NCBI RefSeq assembly: GCF_900475935.1 | Contig: NZ_LS483431.1 | Coordinates: 744,001 to 808,000, forward strand | Direction: 5' to 3' | Length of the DNA: 64,000 nucleotides | From: Campylobacter fetus subsp. fetus | GTDB lineage: Bacteria; Campylobacterota; Campylobacteria; Campylobacterales; Campylobacteraceae | Shown here: positions 1 through 9,361 of the stretch, piece after piece | Numbering within the stretch: the stretch's first letter is position 1 | Layout: each line of letters opens with the position of its first letter | Position numbers and translations under genes: made by a program | The notes under the pieces: model-generated | Database searches by the model: none | What the model saw: only the letters and a program-made list of their open reading frames with translations | What the model was told of the DNA's origin: nothing

Positions 1-326
1 GCGATACTCAGATCAATAAACCTGCAAATCAGTACCGTGGTGGTTATACAGGAGGCGCTTATGGCGTAACTACGGTATCGGCTGCTCTTAGTGCTAGAGA
101 TGATACTTTAGTGAATTTAACAGGAAAGCTTACAAGACAAGTTCAGCACGATAAGTATGAATTTACAGATGGAAAAGATACTATCATAGTTGAGATAGAC
201 GATGATGACTGGCGTGGATTGGTTGTAGGTCCTAATGATACTGTTTCGATCTATGGCAAAGTCGATAGTGATATGTTCAAAAAAAATGAAATAGATGTAA
301 AAACTATTACAAAAGTTAATCAATAA
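1..326 (+). CDS. YgiW/YdeI-type OB-fold periplasmic protein, 5' end outside window
   Basis: Partial gene; the first full codon is at position 3 and the reading frame runs to TAA at 324-326. The visible part matches the bacterial OB-fold (BOF, YgiW/YdeI) family: a Gly/Tyr-rich lead-in (YRGGYTGGAYG), then V-S-A-A-L-S-A-R-D-D, a 'G-K-L-T-R-Q-V' strand, Y-E-F-T-D-G, V-E-I-D-D-D-D-W-R-G, D-T-V-S-I-Y-G-K-V-D and a C-terminal E-I-D-V. Family members are small exported proteins linked to stress tolerance with no known enzyme activity. The signal peptide must lie upstream of the window. Function here is inferred from the family only. A strong hairpin terminator follows. Confidence 0.8.
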   Translation, partial: DTQINKPANQYRGGYTGGAYGVTTVSAALSARDDTLVNLTGKLTRQVQHDKYEFTDGKDTIIVEIDDDDWRGLVVGPNDTVSIYGKVDSDMFKKNEIDVKTITKVNQ

Positions 327-353
327 TTTGAAATTTAGATATATATAATTTTA

Positions 354-393
354 AAAATAGTTTAAGCTTAAAATTATCTGCTTAAACTATTTT
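354..393 (+). terminator. Rho-independent terminator after the OB-fold gene
   Basis: Perfect 14-bp inverted repeat: AAAATAGTTTAAGC at 354-367 pairs with GCTTAAACTATTTT at 380-393 around a 12-nt loop. The descending arm ends in TTTT. It separates the OB-fold gene from the CoA-binding gene. Confidence 0.7.
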
Positions 394-443
394 AAATGCT
401 TCCAAATGTCGATATTTTTATAATTCTTTTACCTTTTTTTAGC

Positions 444-449
444 TACAAT
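444..449 (+). promoter_or_regulatory. Candidate -10 box for the CoA-binding protein/ilvA operon
   Basis: TACAAT preceded by a T-run (TTTTTTTAGC), the usual look of a Campylobacter sigma-70 promoter, where the -35 is poorly conserved. It lies 27 nt before the chosen start at 477 and just after the terminator at 354-393. Confidence 0.4.
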
Positions 450-476
450 TTTTTAAATTTACTTCAAAAGAGATCT

Positions 477-875
477 ATGCAGCACATTCTAAATAGTATG
501 AAAAATATAGCCGTTATAGGATTTAGTCCAGAACCTGCCAAAGCCAGCAATATGGTTGGTCATTATCTTATAAAGCAGGGTTTTAATGTATATCCGGTGT
601 ATCCAAAAGAGGGCGAAATTTATGGCAGAAAAATATACAAAAGTTTAAGAGATATAAACGATCCTATAGACACTGTTGTAATGTTTAGGAAGAGCGAGTT
701 TGCTTCTAGTTTGCTTGATGAAGCCTATGATATAGGAGCGAAAAATCTCTGGCTTCAGCTTGGTATTGAAAATGATGAAGTTATGGCTAAAGCTGAGATT
801 CTAGGTATAAATTTCATTCAAAATGCATGCATTATGGTCGAACACAAAAAGGAAAACAATGGTAAGCTTAAATAA
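477..875 (+). CDS. CoA-binding domain protein (YccU-like)
   Basis: 132-residue protein that is essentially a single CoA-binding Rossmann domain, as in the YccU family related to the succinyl-CoA synthetase alpha N-terminus. Visible features are the N-terminal strand and loop K-N-I-A-V-I-G-F-S-P, the P-V-Y-P-K motif, the D-T-V-V-M-F-R segment and the L-W-L-Q-L-G-I strand near residue 105. ATG 477 was chosen because AAAAGAGA stands before it; an upstream in-frame ATG at 396 would overlap the predicted promoter, and an internal ATG at 498 is the alternative. The 3' end overlaps ilvA by 17 nt, so the two are probably translated together. As I remember it, C. jejuni has the same pair (Cj0829c-Cj0828c). 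Confidence 0.85.
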   Translation: MQHILNSMKNIAVIGFSPEPAKASNMVGHYLIKQGFNVYPVYPKEGEIYGRKIYKSLRDINDPIDTVVMFRKSEFASSLLDEAYDIGAKNLWLQLGIENDEVMAKAEILGINFIQNACIMVEHKKENNGKLK

Positions 876-2070
876 AATAATTCAAGCAAAAAGAACAGTT
901 GACGGATTTATTTCTAAAACCCCATTTGCTTTAGCTCCTCGTCTTAGCAAAATAAGCGGAGCCGATATTTATCTAAAAAAAGAAAATTTACAGATAACAG
1001 GGGCTTACAAAGTTAGAGGAGCATTTAATAAAATTGCTAATTTAAGTGATGACTCCAAAAAGTGCGGAGTAGTAGCGGCGAGTGCCGGAAATCACGCTCA
1101 AGGAGTAGCTATCAGTGCAAGACATTTTGGCGTTAGAGCAGTTATAATTATGCCTGAAGCGGCTCCGCTTTCAAAGGTATCTGGCACAAAATCTTTGGGT
1201 GCTGAGGTCATTTTAAGCGGTGATAACTTTGATGAAGCTTATGAATTTGCTCTAAAATATGCAAAAGATAACTCTATGACTTTTGTTCATCCATTCGATG
1301 ATGAATTGGTTCAAGCAGGACAAGGAACGATCGCTTTAGAAATGCTTGATGAAGTGGCGGATTTAGACTATATAGTAGCTCCTGTTGGTGGAGGTGGACT
1401 GATAAGCGGCGTGGCAAGCTGCGCTAAACAGATAAATCCAAATATAAAAATTATCGGCGTAAGCGCAAAAGGCGCTCCTGCTATGTTTGATAGTTTTAAA
1501 GATAAAAAACAGCATAATTCAAAATCGGTTAGAACCATAGCCGATGGTATCGCCGTACGTGATGCTAGTCCTATAACTTTGGCAAATATCATCGAGAGCG
1601 TCGATGAGATGGTTCAAGTAGGAGATGATGAGATAGCAAACGCCATACTATATCTTTTGGAGCAGCAAAAGATAGTTGTTGAAGGTGCAGGAGCTGTATC
1701 TGTTGCGGCTTTGCTGGAAAATAAGTTTAAATTTAAAAAAGGTGCTAAAATAGGAGCCATCTTAAGCGGTGGAAATATCGATGTACAAATGCTAAACGTT
1801 ATCATCGAAAAAGGTCTTATAAGAAGCTGTAGAAAGATGATCATAAACGTTACTTTGATCGATAAACCGGGCGCACTTATGGGACTTACAGATGTTCTTA
1901 GAAGCTCCGGAGCAAATATCGTAAAAATAGACTACGATAGATTTTCAACAAAGCTAAGTTACGGTGACGCATCCATAACCATCACGCTTGAGACTAAAGG
2001 TAAGGATCATCAAGAAAAAGTAGCTTACGCTTTAAAATCAGCAGGATACGAATTTACTCAAGAATTCTAA
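859..2070 (+). CDS. ilvA: Threonine ammonia-lyase (threonine dehydratase) with ACT domain
   Basis: 403-residue PLP enzyme that deaminates threonine to 2-oxobutyrate, the first step towards isoleucine. The PLP lysine is about residue 51 in G-A-Y-K-V-R-G-A (family S/Y-K-x-R-G-A). The SAGNHAQG phosphate/substrate loop and the glycine-rich V-G-G-G-G-L-I-S-G PLP-phosphate loop are present. The last ~75 residues look like a single ACT domain, giving the short one-ACT form rather than the two-ACT E. coli IlvA form. The start at 859 is set by AAGGA nine bases upstream and lies inside the preceding gene; an in-frame ATG at 823 has no good ribosome binding site. Confidence 0.93.
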   Translation: MVSLNKIIQAKRTVDGFISKTPFALAPRLSKISGADIYLKKENLQITGAYKVRGAFNKIANLSDDSKKCGVVAASAGNHAQGVAISARHFGVRAVIIMPEAAPLSKVSGTKSLGAEVILSGDNFDEAYEFALKYAKDNSMTFVHPFDDELVQAGQGTIALEMLDEVADLDYIVAPVGGGGLISGVASCAKQINPNIKIIGVSAKGAPAMFDSFKDKKQHNSKSVRTIADGIAVRDASPITLANIIESVDEMVQVGDDEIANAILYLLEQQKIVVEGAGAVSVAALLENKFKFKKGAKIGAILSGGNIDVQMLNVIIEKGLIRSCRKMIINVTLIDKPGALMGLTDVLRSSGANIVKIDYDRFSTKLSYGDASITITLETKGKDHQEKVAYALKSAGYEFTQEF

Positions 2071-2079
2071 TACGAAAAA

Positions 2080-2108
2080 TTAGCTTGGATTATCAAAATC
2101 TAAGCTAA
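2080..2108 (+). terminator. Hairpin terminator after ilvA
   Basis: Twelve-pair stem with one G-T pair: TTAGCTTGGATT (2080-2091) against AATCTAAGCTAA (2097-2108), five-base loop. It starts 9 nt after the ilvA stop and is followed by AATGTTTTCTTT, a loose T-rich stretch. Confidence 0.6.
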
Positions 2109-2288
2109 AATGTTTTCTTTATAAAGATATTTAAACAACTTTTATAATTACTAACTAAAAAAAATTAAAATTATTCTCAGATATTAGGTAGCAATGTGTA
2201 AAAATGAAACACAATAATAAGAATATTGCAGAATAAAATATAAATTCATACTTCATTTTTTAAATTTTTTAAATTTATTTATTAAAGC

Positions 2289-2320
2289 AAATTAAGATTA
2301 TTTTACAAATATCTTAATTT
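2289..2320 (+). promoter_or_regulatory. Leader hairpin abutting the tpsA ribosome binding site
   Basis: Perfect 10-bp inverted repeat AAATTAAGAT (2289-2298) / ATCTTAATTT (2311-2320) with a 12-nt loop. The Shine-Dalgarno AGGA (2321-2324) begins at the next base and the tpsA ATG is at 2333. The position suggests an RNA structure that limits ribosome access or stabilises the mRNA end. The stem is A/T-rich and weak, so function is inference. Confidence 0.45.
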
Positions 2321-2332
2321 AGGAAAAATAAT

Positions 2333-5300
2333 ATGAGATTAAGTACAAATAAATTATTTCGTTTATCGTTAAGTTTAACACTTATTAACGTGTTATTTCC
2401 TTGTTTGCTAGTTTCAGCGGATTTAAGACAAAGAAATATTATTATTTCAAAATCTAAAAATACGGCATTATCTAGCAATAATACCGATGTGATTAATATT
2501 AATAATCCGAGTCAAAATGGAATTTCGCATAATCAATTTGATGCCTTTGACATTCACAAAGGCGTTGTTTTCAATAATAGTCTAGAAGACGGAATTTCAA
2601 AAATTGGCGGTTCGATTGAAAAAAATCCTAATTTAACAAAAAATGCTAGTGTTATAGTGAGCGAGATTACAAGTAAACAAGCTTCACAAATTAATGGAAT
2701 TTTAGAAGTTTTTGGAAAAAAAGCTAATTTAGTATTTGCAAATGAAAACGGTTTTAGCGTTAATGGAGCAGCTTTTTTAAATACCGAAGGTGTAACGCTT
2801 AGCACAGGTAAGTTTAATGATAATTTTCTTAATATCGATAGTGATGCGAGAATTAAAATAGGTAACAGTGGCATTATCGTTGATGGAGATTACTTTAATG
2901 TAATTAGCCGCGGTATAGATATCGCCGGCAGTATTGCTCATTATGAAAAAGGTAAAAATTTATCTAATATTAATTTTATTGCCGGACTTAATACAGTAGA
3001 TTTAAATAATCCAAATTCACCTAAAATAAGTGCTAAATTAACCACACAAAAAGATAAAAAAATTGATTATGGAATCGATGGAAAGTATCTTGGTTCTATG
3101 TATGCAAATAAAGTTACTTTAATTAGCACCGAAGAAGGAGTCGGTGTAAGGCATAGCGGGGTTGTGAGGAGTATTAAGGATGTTATGGTTAAAGCTAAAG
3201 ATAAGGTTGAGTTTCAAGCTTTAGGCGTAAATAGAAACGGAAGTATCAGCATAGAAGCAAAAGAAATTCAAAGCTCTTTAATCAATGCAGACAACATAAG
3301 TTTAAAAGCAGAAGGAAAAATTACCAATAAAGGACTTTACAGAGGTAATGAGATAACCGTTAATTCTAATTCTTTTGAAAATGCTAAAACAGTAGATATA
3401 AGTAAAGAAACAAAAGATATTTTTAAAACAAATCAAAAAAAATCTCAAATTTATGCCGGTACTATCTCGGTAAACGCTACAGATAAAATTGACAATTTCG
3501 GTTCTATCAATGTTTTAAATGATATAGTATTAAATACAAATTCCTTAAACAATAAAGGAGAAATATCAGCCAATAATAATATTGATTTAGTACTTAGCGC
3601 TTTTGATAACGGCGGCAAAATCATAAGTCAAAATAATATCACGTTAGAAGCAAATGATGATTTGGATCTTAATGCTCGAACATTACATGCAAAAAATTTA
3701 CTTGATATTTCAAGTAACGAAAATTTGCGTGTAAATTCAAAACTTGAAAATTTAGGTTCGATTCAACTAAATGCACGAAATATTTATATTAATGCTTTGG
3801 TTGCAAGCGGGAAAGATTTGGTTTTACATTCGCGTGGAAGTATTGAAAATAATGGTTATTTGTATTCTGTTAAAAATACTACTTTGAATGCATTGATCGT
3901 TATGAATGATTCAATGATTGATAGTTTGCAAGATTTAAGTATTAACTCAAAATATGTGAATAATAACTCTTTGATATATGCAAGTAGAGATATCAATATA
4001 GAAGCGCAAACTTTAAATAACATAGCGCAAATGATAGGTTCGCTTACATATTTTACTGATAATACAAGAGGATTTGGCTGGGCAAATTACGGCGATACTG
4101 CATTTAAACGATGGAATATGGAAGCTAGAGTTAATAATATATTAAAATATATCAATTCATTAGATAGTAGACAAGGTATAATTCAGTCAAGTAAAAATAT
4201 TAATATAAATACTATTTCGCGAGATAGAAATAGGCGAATTTATAATGAAGGGAAGATACTAGCTAAAAATAATATATCAACTTTCGGAAAAATTAACAAT
4301 GTAACTTTAAGTAAAGATATAACCATGAGAGAAGTTTTTTCTAAAATAAAAGTTGGTGGATTTTTTGCTAGAGAGTATCTTGGTAGTTGGAATACAAATT
4401 CAACCCATTATTTCACTAGAGGAGAAAGCTTACTTGATGCTTTAAGATATTTTTCAAGCAATGCGGCAAAAAACCATCAAAGAGAATCTGCTTGGAACGC
4501 TCTTAAAGATGCGGCAAGAAAAAATAAGACGCTTAGACAGTATTTTTCTTTATTATTAGGCAGTAATTACGCTTCTCAAAGATTTGTTCCAAATCAGAAT
4601 AGTTGGAATCTTAATGCAAAAATGATTTTTAAAGCAAAATCACAAGCTCAAATAGCATCTAATGGTAGATTAAACATAGTTTCTAGCAGCATAACGCAAG
4701 GATTATCAAGTTCTTTAAATAGAGATTTTGCTTTGATAGAATCTAACGTAAAAAAAGCGGTTAATAGTAGAGATTTAATTTTAAGTTCCATCCCAGATAT
4801 CGTTAATTCGCGCTTATTTACTATTAATATTCACAAAGATGACGTTGTTTCAAACGATAGGGGCGGTCTTGTCGGCAAAGCCGCAGTAAGTATCGATACA
4901 GGCTCATTAAGTTCATCTTTAAGTGGTATTTCTTCAGAAGGACAAGTTAATATAAATGCTAGCGATGAGGCTAATTTTAGTAGTTCTCAGCTAGATGGAA
5001 GCGAAGTAAATATAAACGCAAATAGAGCAAATATAAATACCGCTTTAGCTACTAATGAAGAAGGAACTAGTACTTCTGTATCTAAAACCGAGATTAAAGG
5101 ACAAAATTCCGTAACTATTAACACAAACGATGATTTAAATATCCAAAATAGCGATATAACTGCTAGCGCTCAAAATTCGCAGATAAATTTAAACTCTCAA
5201 GACGGTGATGTGAATATTAAAAATGATTATTCAACTTCATCTTCATTTACTCAAGAACAGACAGGCGATAATGTTTCTACAAGTTCTACACAAAGCAATA

Positions 5301-7570
5301 CTGTTTTAAGCTCAAATATAAGTGCGGATAATTTAAGCATTAGCGCAAAAAAAGATGCTAATATAGTATCTAGTAATATAAGCTCTACTTCGCAGCAAGG
5401 GTCTATTGATATAAATGCACAAAATGTTAATATCGCAGATGCTCAAGAAAATACGAAAATACAAAACGAGGAATATAGTAGAAGCTCAACGGAAATAAAC
5501 CATAAAAGTACTAGTTTGACTACTTCAACTTCGCAAGGTAGTTCTTTAACCTCACAAAATAATATTAATATCAATGCAAGTAATGATGTGAAAATAACAG
5601 GTTCTAATATTCAAGCACAAAATTCTGCTAATTTAAATGCCAAAAATATTAGCGTAAATAGTGGAGCGACTAAAATTTCAAGTTCGTCTCAAGCTTCAAA
5701 TACTCAAATTGCCGGCTTTAGACAAACTACCCAAAATGTAGAAAGTTCTGTGGTTGCTTCATCAAGTATTAGTGCAAATAACGAGGTTAATTTAAATGCT
5801 AAAGACAAAGTAGATATCAAAGGTAGCAATCTCAAAGGTGAAGAAACAAATGTCAACGGTAATGAAGTAAATTTTATTGCCGCACAAAATCAAACACACA
5901 CGCAAACTAATTCTCTTGGCGTAGGAATTTTTGCTAATGCGAATTTAGAATTAGGCGGTCAAGGTATAAGCGCAAATTATAGTCATGCTGGGCAAATTGC
6001 TAATACTAAAAAATTAGATAGTGAAAGTAGCATTACTCAAGGCGGATTGAGATCTGATCTTTTTGGAGCTGGAGAAGTCGGAGTTGAATTGATATCAACA
6101 CAAAAAACTACCAACGAAGTTACTAACGTTTCAAGTAGATTAGAAGGTTCAAATATTAATGTAAATTCAAATAATACTTTAGATATAGGTGGAGCAAATT
6201 TGAAGGCAAATAAAGATATTAATCTTAAAGGCGGAGAAATCAAAAGCACCAAATACGCAGATACAAAAACACACAGTAGCACCGGTTTTAGTCTTAGTGT
6301 TAAAGAAAAATTGGAATCTTTGAGTCCTATCGCTTCTTTTGCTAATCAAGTATCGCAAAATTTACACTCTGAGCAAAAAGGCTTAAAACCAAATCCAGGT
6401 ATCATTGCGGCACAAATTTCAGCAAGTACGGTTAATATGTTGAGTAATAATCTTGTTACTGGAAATTCCAACCAAACCATAGGTTTTAAATTCAATCAAA
6501 GTCAAAGTTCTAGTTCAAATGAAAATATCACGCAGATTACTGCGGGAGAAAATTTAAATATTTCGAGCACTAAAGGAAATATTACTTTAAATGGAACTAA
6601 TGCAAATGCAAATAATATTAGTATAAATTCAAAAAAGGATTTGATTGTAAATGCTGCAAAGTCTAAAGCTAGTTCTTCAAATATACAATTTGAGGCAACA
6701 ATTACCAATAGACAAACCGCAGGTTACCATATTATAGATGGTGGAGTTGCGGGTAACGCGGTAGAATTTTTTACTAACGGTTCGTATTCTAGAACCGACG
6801 AATCTAAATTTAGCAATACCACTCTTAATGCAAATAATGATGTAAGCATTAAAACTAAAAATAACACAGTTCTTAACGGAGCTAATGTAAATGCCAATAA
6901 CGTAAATTTAGATATAGGTAAAAATTTAGAAATCAATTCTCTAGTCGATACTTCAAATTCTGAAAAATACGGCGGAACTTTAAGCGGAACGATAACTGGA
7001 GCATTATCAAGCAATCATATTGCTACAGGAAGCGTTTCTGGTATGGTAGGTTTTGGATATAATAAATCAAATAAGGCTGAAGTTTCAACTCAAAGCGGAT
7101 TTAATGCTAAAAATGAAATTAACGGCGGTGTAGGCGAAAGTTTGAGCTTAAAAGCCGGAATTTTAAATTCAAAAGTAGGTTCCGGAAATTTAGAAGTTGC
7201 AAGAAAAGTTTTAGAATCTGATGTAAAAACTTATGAAAAAAGCGATGGTGCCACTGTAAGAATAAATGGCGGAACAAATACAAGTTTTGGCGCAGTAGTT
7301 GATATCGAAGATCATATCAACAAAACAGGTAGTGCAAACTCAGCTAGCAATATTAATATAAATGGAAATAAAAATAATATTATTAGCACTGATACTCAAA
7401 ATACTCAAAGTTCTACAGATAGTTCTTGGGCAGGGGGAACCGTTAATTTTAGCACTTCAGTAACGAAAGTTAAAGATGCGGTCAATCATATTAGGGGAAT
7501 GAATTCTAATCCTACATCAAGTACGAATACAATGCATGTTAATGAAATCACTGAAACAACGAGGTTTTAA
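2333..7570 (+). CDS. Two-partner secretion exoprotein (filamentous haemagglutinin/TpsA family)
   Basis: 1745-residue secreted protein. An N-terminal signal peptide (hydrophobic segment near residues 8-27) is followed by a TPS secretion domain at about residues 30-280, with an NPNL-type motif (N-P-N-L-T), I-N-G-I-L-E-V-F-G and the A-N-E-N-G-F-S-V-N-G strand. The remainder is a long beta-helix-like array of N-I-N-A/S-L-N-A-type repeats, very rich in Ser, Asn, Gln and Lys, with few aromatics. No cysteine-rich region, VENN motif or recognisable toxin domain is visible; the protein ends shortly after a Ser/Thr/Asn-rich segment (M-H-V-N-E-I-T-E-T-T-R-F). The likely role is adhesion, aggregation or biofilm at the cell surface. 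The partner transporter follows immediately. Confidence 0.9.
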   Translation: MRLSTNKLFRLSLSLTLINVLFPCLLVSADLRQRNIIISKSKNTALSSNNTDVININNPSQNGISHNQFDAFDIHKGVVFNNSLEDGISKIGGSIEKNPNLTKNASVIVSEITSKQASQINGILEVFGKKANLVFANENGFSVNGAAFLNTEGVTLSTGKFNDNFLNIDSDARIKIGNSGIIVDGDYFNVISRGIDIAGSIAHYEKGKNLSNINFIAGLNTVDLNNPNSPKISAKLTTQKDKKIDYGIDGKYLGSMYANKVTLISTEEGVGVRHSGVVRSIKDVMVKAKDKVEFQALGVNRNGSISIEAKEIQSSLINADNISLKAEGKITNKGLYRGNEITVNSNSFENAKTVDISKETKDIFKTNQKKSQIYAGTISVNATDKIDNFGSINVLNDIVLNTNSLNNKGEISANNNIDLVLSAFDNGGKIISQNNITLEANDDLDLNARTLHAKNLLDISSNENLRVNSKLENLGSIQLNARNIYINALVASGKDLVLHSRGSIENNGYLYSVKNTTLNALIVMNDSMIDSLQDLSINSKYVNNNSLIYASRDINIEAQTLNNIAQMIGSLTYFTDNTRGFGWANYGDTAFKRWNMEARVNNILKYINSLDSRQGIIQSSKNININTISRDRNRRIYNEGKILAKNNISTFGKINNVTLSKDITMREVFSKIKVGGFFAREYLGSWNTNSTHYFTRGESLLDALRYFSSNAAKNHQRESAWNALKDAARKNKTLRQYFSLLLGSNYASQRFVPNQNSWNLNAKMIFKAKSQAQIASNGRLNIVSSSITQGLSSSLNRDFALIESNVKKAVNSRDLILSSIPDIVNSRLFTINIHKDDVVSNDRGGLVGKAAVSIDTGSLSSSLSGISSEGQVNINASDEANFSSSQLDGSEVNINANRANINTALATNEEGTSTSVSKTEIKGQNSVTINTNDDLNIQNSDITASAQNSQINLNSQDGDVNIKNDYSTSSSFTQEQTGDNVSTSSTQSNTVLSSNISADNLSISAKKDANIVSSNISSTSQQGSIDINAQNVNIADAQENTKIQNEEYSRSSTEINHKSTSLTTSTSQGSSLTSQNNININASNDVKITGSNIQAQNSANLNAKNISVNSGATKISSSSQASNTQIAGFRQTTQNVESSVVASSSISANNEVNLNAKDKVDIKGSNLKGEETNVNGNEVNFIAAQNQTHTQTNSLGVGIFANANLELGGQGISANYSHAGQIANTKKLDSESSITQGGLRSDLFGAGEVGVELISTQKTTNEVTNVSSRLEGSNINVNSNNTLDIGGANLKANKDINLKGGEIKSTKYADTKTHSSTGFSLSVKEKLESLSPIASFANQVSQNLHSEQKGLKPNPGIIAAQISASTVNMLSNNLVTGNSNQTIGFKFNQSQSSSSNENITQITAGENLNISSTKGNITLNGTNANANNISINSKKDLIVNAAKSKASSSNIQFEATITNRQTAGYHIIDGGVAGNAVEFFTNGSYSRTDESKFSNTTLNANNDVSIKTKNNTVLNGANVNANNVNLDIGKNLEINSLVDTSNSEKYGGTLSGTITGALSSNHIATGSVSGMVGFGYNKSNKAEVSTQSGFNAKNEINGGVGESLSLKAGILNSKVGSGNLEVARKVLESDVKTYEKSDGATVRINGGTNTSFGAVVDIEDHINKTGSANSASNININGNKNNIISTDTQNTQSSTDSSWAGGTVNFSTSVTKVKDAVNHIRGMNSNPTSSTNTMHVNEITETTRF

Positions 7571-9214
7571 TTGAAAATTATGAAAATAATATTTTTACTT
7601 TTGAGTTTTCTCTGTTTTTTAAAAGCAGAGAACTCTGCAAGTATATTTGATTTGCTCGATAAAAAAGAACAGCAATTTTACATAGAAAAAGAATTTGATA
7701 ATTTAGAAAAAAATCAAAAACAAGAGCGAATTTTGCCCTTAGATAGAGATGAAATCAAGATCGAAACATATATCTTTAAAAAGATTGAATTTAAAAATAA
7801 AGATAATTTGACCGCTAAAACCGATAAGCTTTTGCAAAAATATTTAAATACTCCATTAAATTTTAATGATATTTATAATATTGTTAAAGAACTTACAAAT
7901 TTTATTTTTTCTAAAGGATATTCTACTTCGGCTATAGATATTGAAAAAATAGATAAAGAAAATCAAATTCTTATACTTGATATAAAATACGGATTTGTAG
8001 GAGAAGTGTATTTAAATGAGAATAATAATACAACAAGGCTTGATTTTGGTATGCCTTTAAAAAATGGGGATAAATTTAATATTTTTGATTTAGATACCGG
8101 TATAGAAAATTTAAGCAATGGCGCAAGCAATGTAAAAGCTTTGATAAAAGCAAGCAAGGAATACGGCTATTCGGATATTTTTGTCACAAGCGACGCCAAG
8201 CCTTTTGATTTTATGATTGATTCTGATAATAGTGGTGATAAATCTACAGGCAAGACCGGTATTCATCTAGCTTATAATAATCCTTTAAATATCAATGATT
8301 CTATACGTTTTAGTTTTATCAAAGGTTTATTAAAAGATATGCGAAATGAAAGTGAAGATATTTACGGTGTTAATTATACTTTGCCTGTACAAAGTTATCA
8401 GTTAAATTACTCCTTGCAATATAGTGATAATAAAGATTTAATTGAAGGTTATAATTCTAACTTTACTAGAAAAAGTACGAATTTAAGACATAAAGCTACA
8501 CTCAGAAAAATTCTTCATCGTAGCAGTAATGATAAATTTTCAGTATATGTTAATTTTGATATCAAGGAAAATACGAATAAGATTGATGATATATTTTTAG
8601 AAATTTCAAGCGGAAAACACTCAAGCATAGCAAGCGGAATAGAATACCTAACTACTGCTATCGGTGGATTTTTGTTTTTAAATTTAGAATACCAAAAAGG
8701 AGTACCGTTTTTTGGCGGAAAAAAAGATGTTAAAGATTCTTTATATAAAGTAGAATTTAACAAGATCAATGCTAACTTGACTTACCAAAAGAATTTCTAT
8801 CTCAATGATAGTTTAGTTATTTTATATAAAAGCAGTATCGGAGGTAGCTACTCTAATGAACCGCTTTTGTATGCAGATAAATTTTTAATCGGCGATGAAT
8901 ATACCGTTAGAGGCTTTAAAAAAAGTTCAGCAGCGCTTGATTATGGAATATATGACAATAATACTATTTTTTTTCATTTTTTAAACGTGTCAAAATATCT
9001 AAGCGCATTAGAACCTTTTATCGGGTTTGATATTGGTTATGGCAGGGATTATCTTTTACCGAATAAAGATTTTTTAGCCGGCGTATCCTTTGGAGCAAGG
9101 TATAATCTTGGTAATATATATTTAAGCTTAACTACATCAAAAGCTTTACATAAATCATCTAATATGCCGAGCGAGACTATTCCTATTTATCTTAGAGCTT
9201 CTTTATCTTTTTAG
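7571..9214 (+). CDS. Two-partner secretion outer-membrane transporter (TpsB, FhaC/ShlB family)
   Basis: 547-residue outer-membrane protein that would export the TpsA product encoded upstream. It has a signal peptide (hydrophobic residues 5-18, L-L-S-F-L-C-F-L-K-A), POTRA-like regions at about 45-200 and a C-terminal 16-strand-type barrel. The conserved loop-6 motif of the Omp85/TpsB superfamily is seen as T-V-R-G-F, and the protein ends in an aromatic strand (L-R-A-S-L-S-F). Translation probably starts at TTG 7571, directly after the tpsA stop, because GAGG lies six bases upstream; ATG 7580 is 15 nt from that site. The order A then B and zero spacing imply translational coupling. Confidence 0.9.
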   Translation: MKIMKIIFLLLSFLCFLKAENSASIFDLLDKKEQQFYIEKEFDNLEKNQKQERILPLDRDEIKIETYIFKKIEFKNKDNLTAKTDKLLQKYLNTPLNFNDIYNIVKELTNFIFSKGYSTSAIDIEKIDKENQILILDIKYGFVGEVYLNENNNTTRLDFGMPLKNGDKFNIFDLDTGIENLSNGASNVKALIKASKEYGYSDIFVTSDAKPFDFMIDSDNSGDKSTGKTGIHLAYNNPLNINDSIRFSFIKGLLKDMRNESEDIYGVNYTLPVQSYQLNYSLQYSDNKDLIEGYNSNFTRKSTNLRHKATLRKILHRSSNDKFSVYVNFDIKENTNKIDDIFLEISSGKHSSIASGIEYLTTAIGGFLFLNLEYQKGVPFFGGKKDVKDSLYKVEFNKINANLTYQKNFYLNDSLVILYKSSIGGSYSNEPLLYADKFLIGDEYTVRGFKKSSAALDYGIYDNNTIFFHFLNVSKYLSALEPFIGFDIGYGRDYLLPNKDFLAGVSFGARYNLGNIYLSLTTSKALHKSSNMPSETIPIYLRASLSF

Positions 9215-9278
9215 CTGATTAAAGTAATGCAGTAATATTTTATTTGCTAAAGTTGTTATATCTATAGTTTTTTTGTAG

Positions 9279-9312
9279 GTTAGCAAAAACGAATAAATTT
9301 ATTCCCGCTAAC
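9279..9312. terminator. Inverted-repeat region between convergent tpsB and truA
   Basis: GTTAGC (9279-9284) pairs with GCTAAC (9307-9312), enclosing a perfect 14-base palindrome GAATAAATTTATTC at 9291-9304. It is the only strong dyad in the 147 bases between the converging genes, so it is probably a shared terminator, although no clean T-run follows on either side. Confidence 0.4.
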
Positions 9313-9361
9313 ATTTTATAAGCGTTAGTTATAGTATCTATGTTATTTAAATTTGGTAAAT

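Noticed and set aside
117-323. 68-codon minus-strand frame opposite the OB-fold gene
   Set aside because: Lies entirely opposite a recognisable conserved gene; composition Ile/Phe/Asn-rich as in shadows.
2333-9214. Contact-dependent inhibition (cdiBAI) system
   Set aside because: The exoprotein has no VENN motif or toxin-like tip, there is no small immunity gene after it, and tpsB, not an immunity gene, follows directly.
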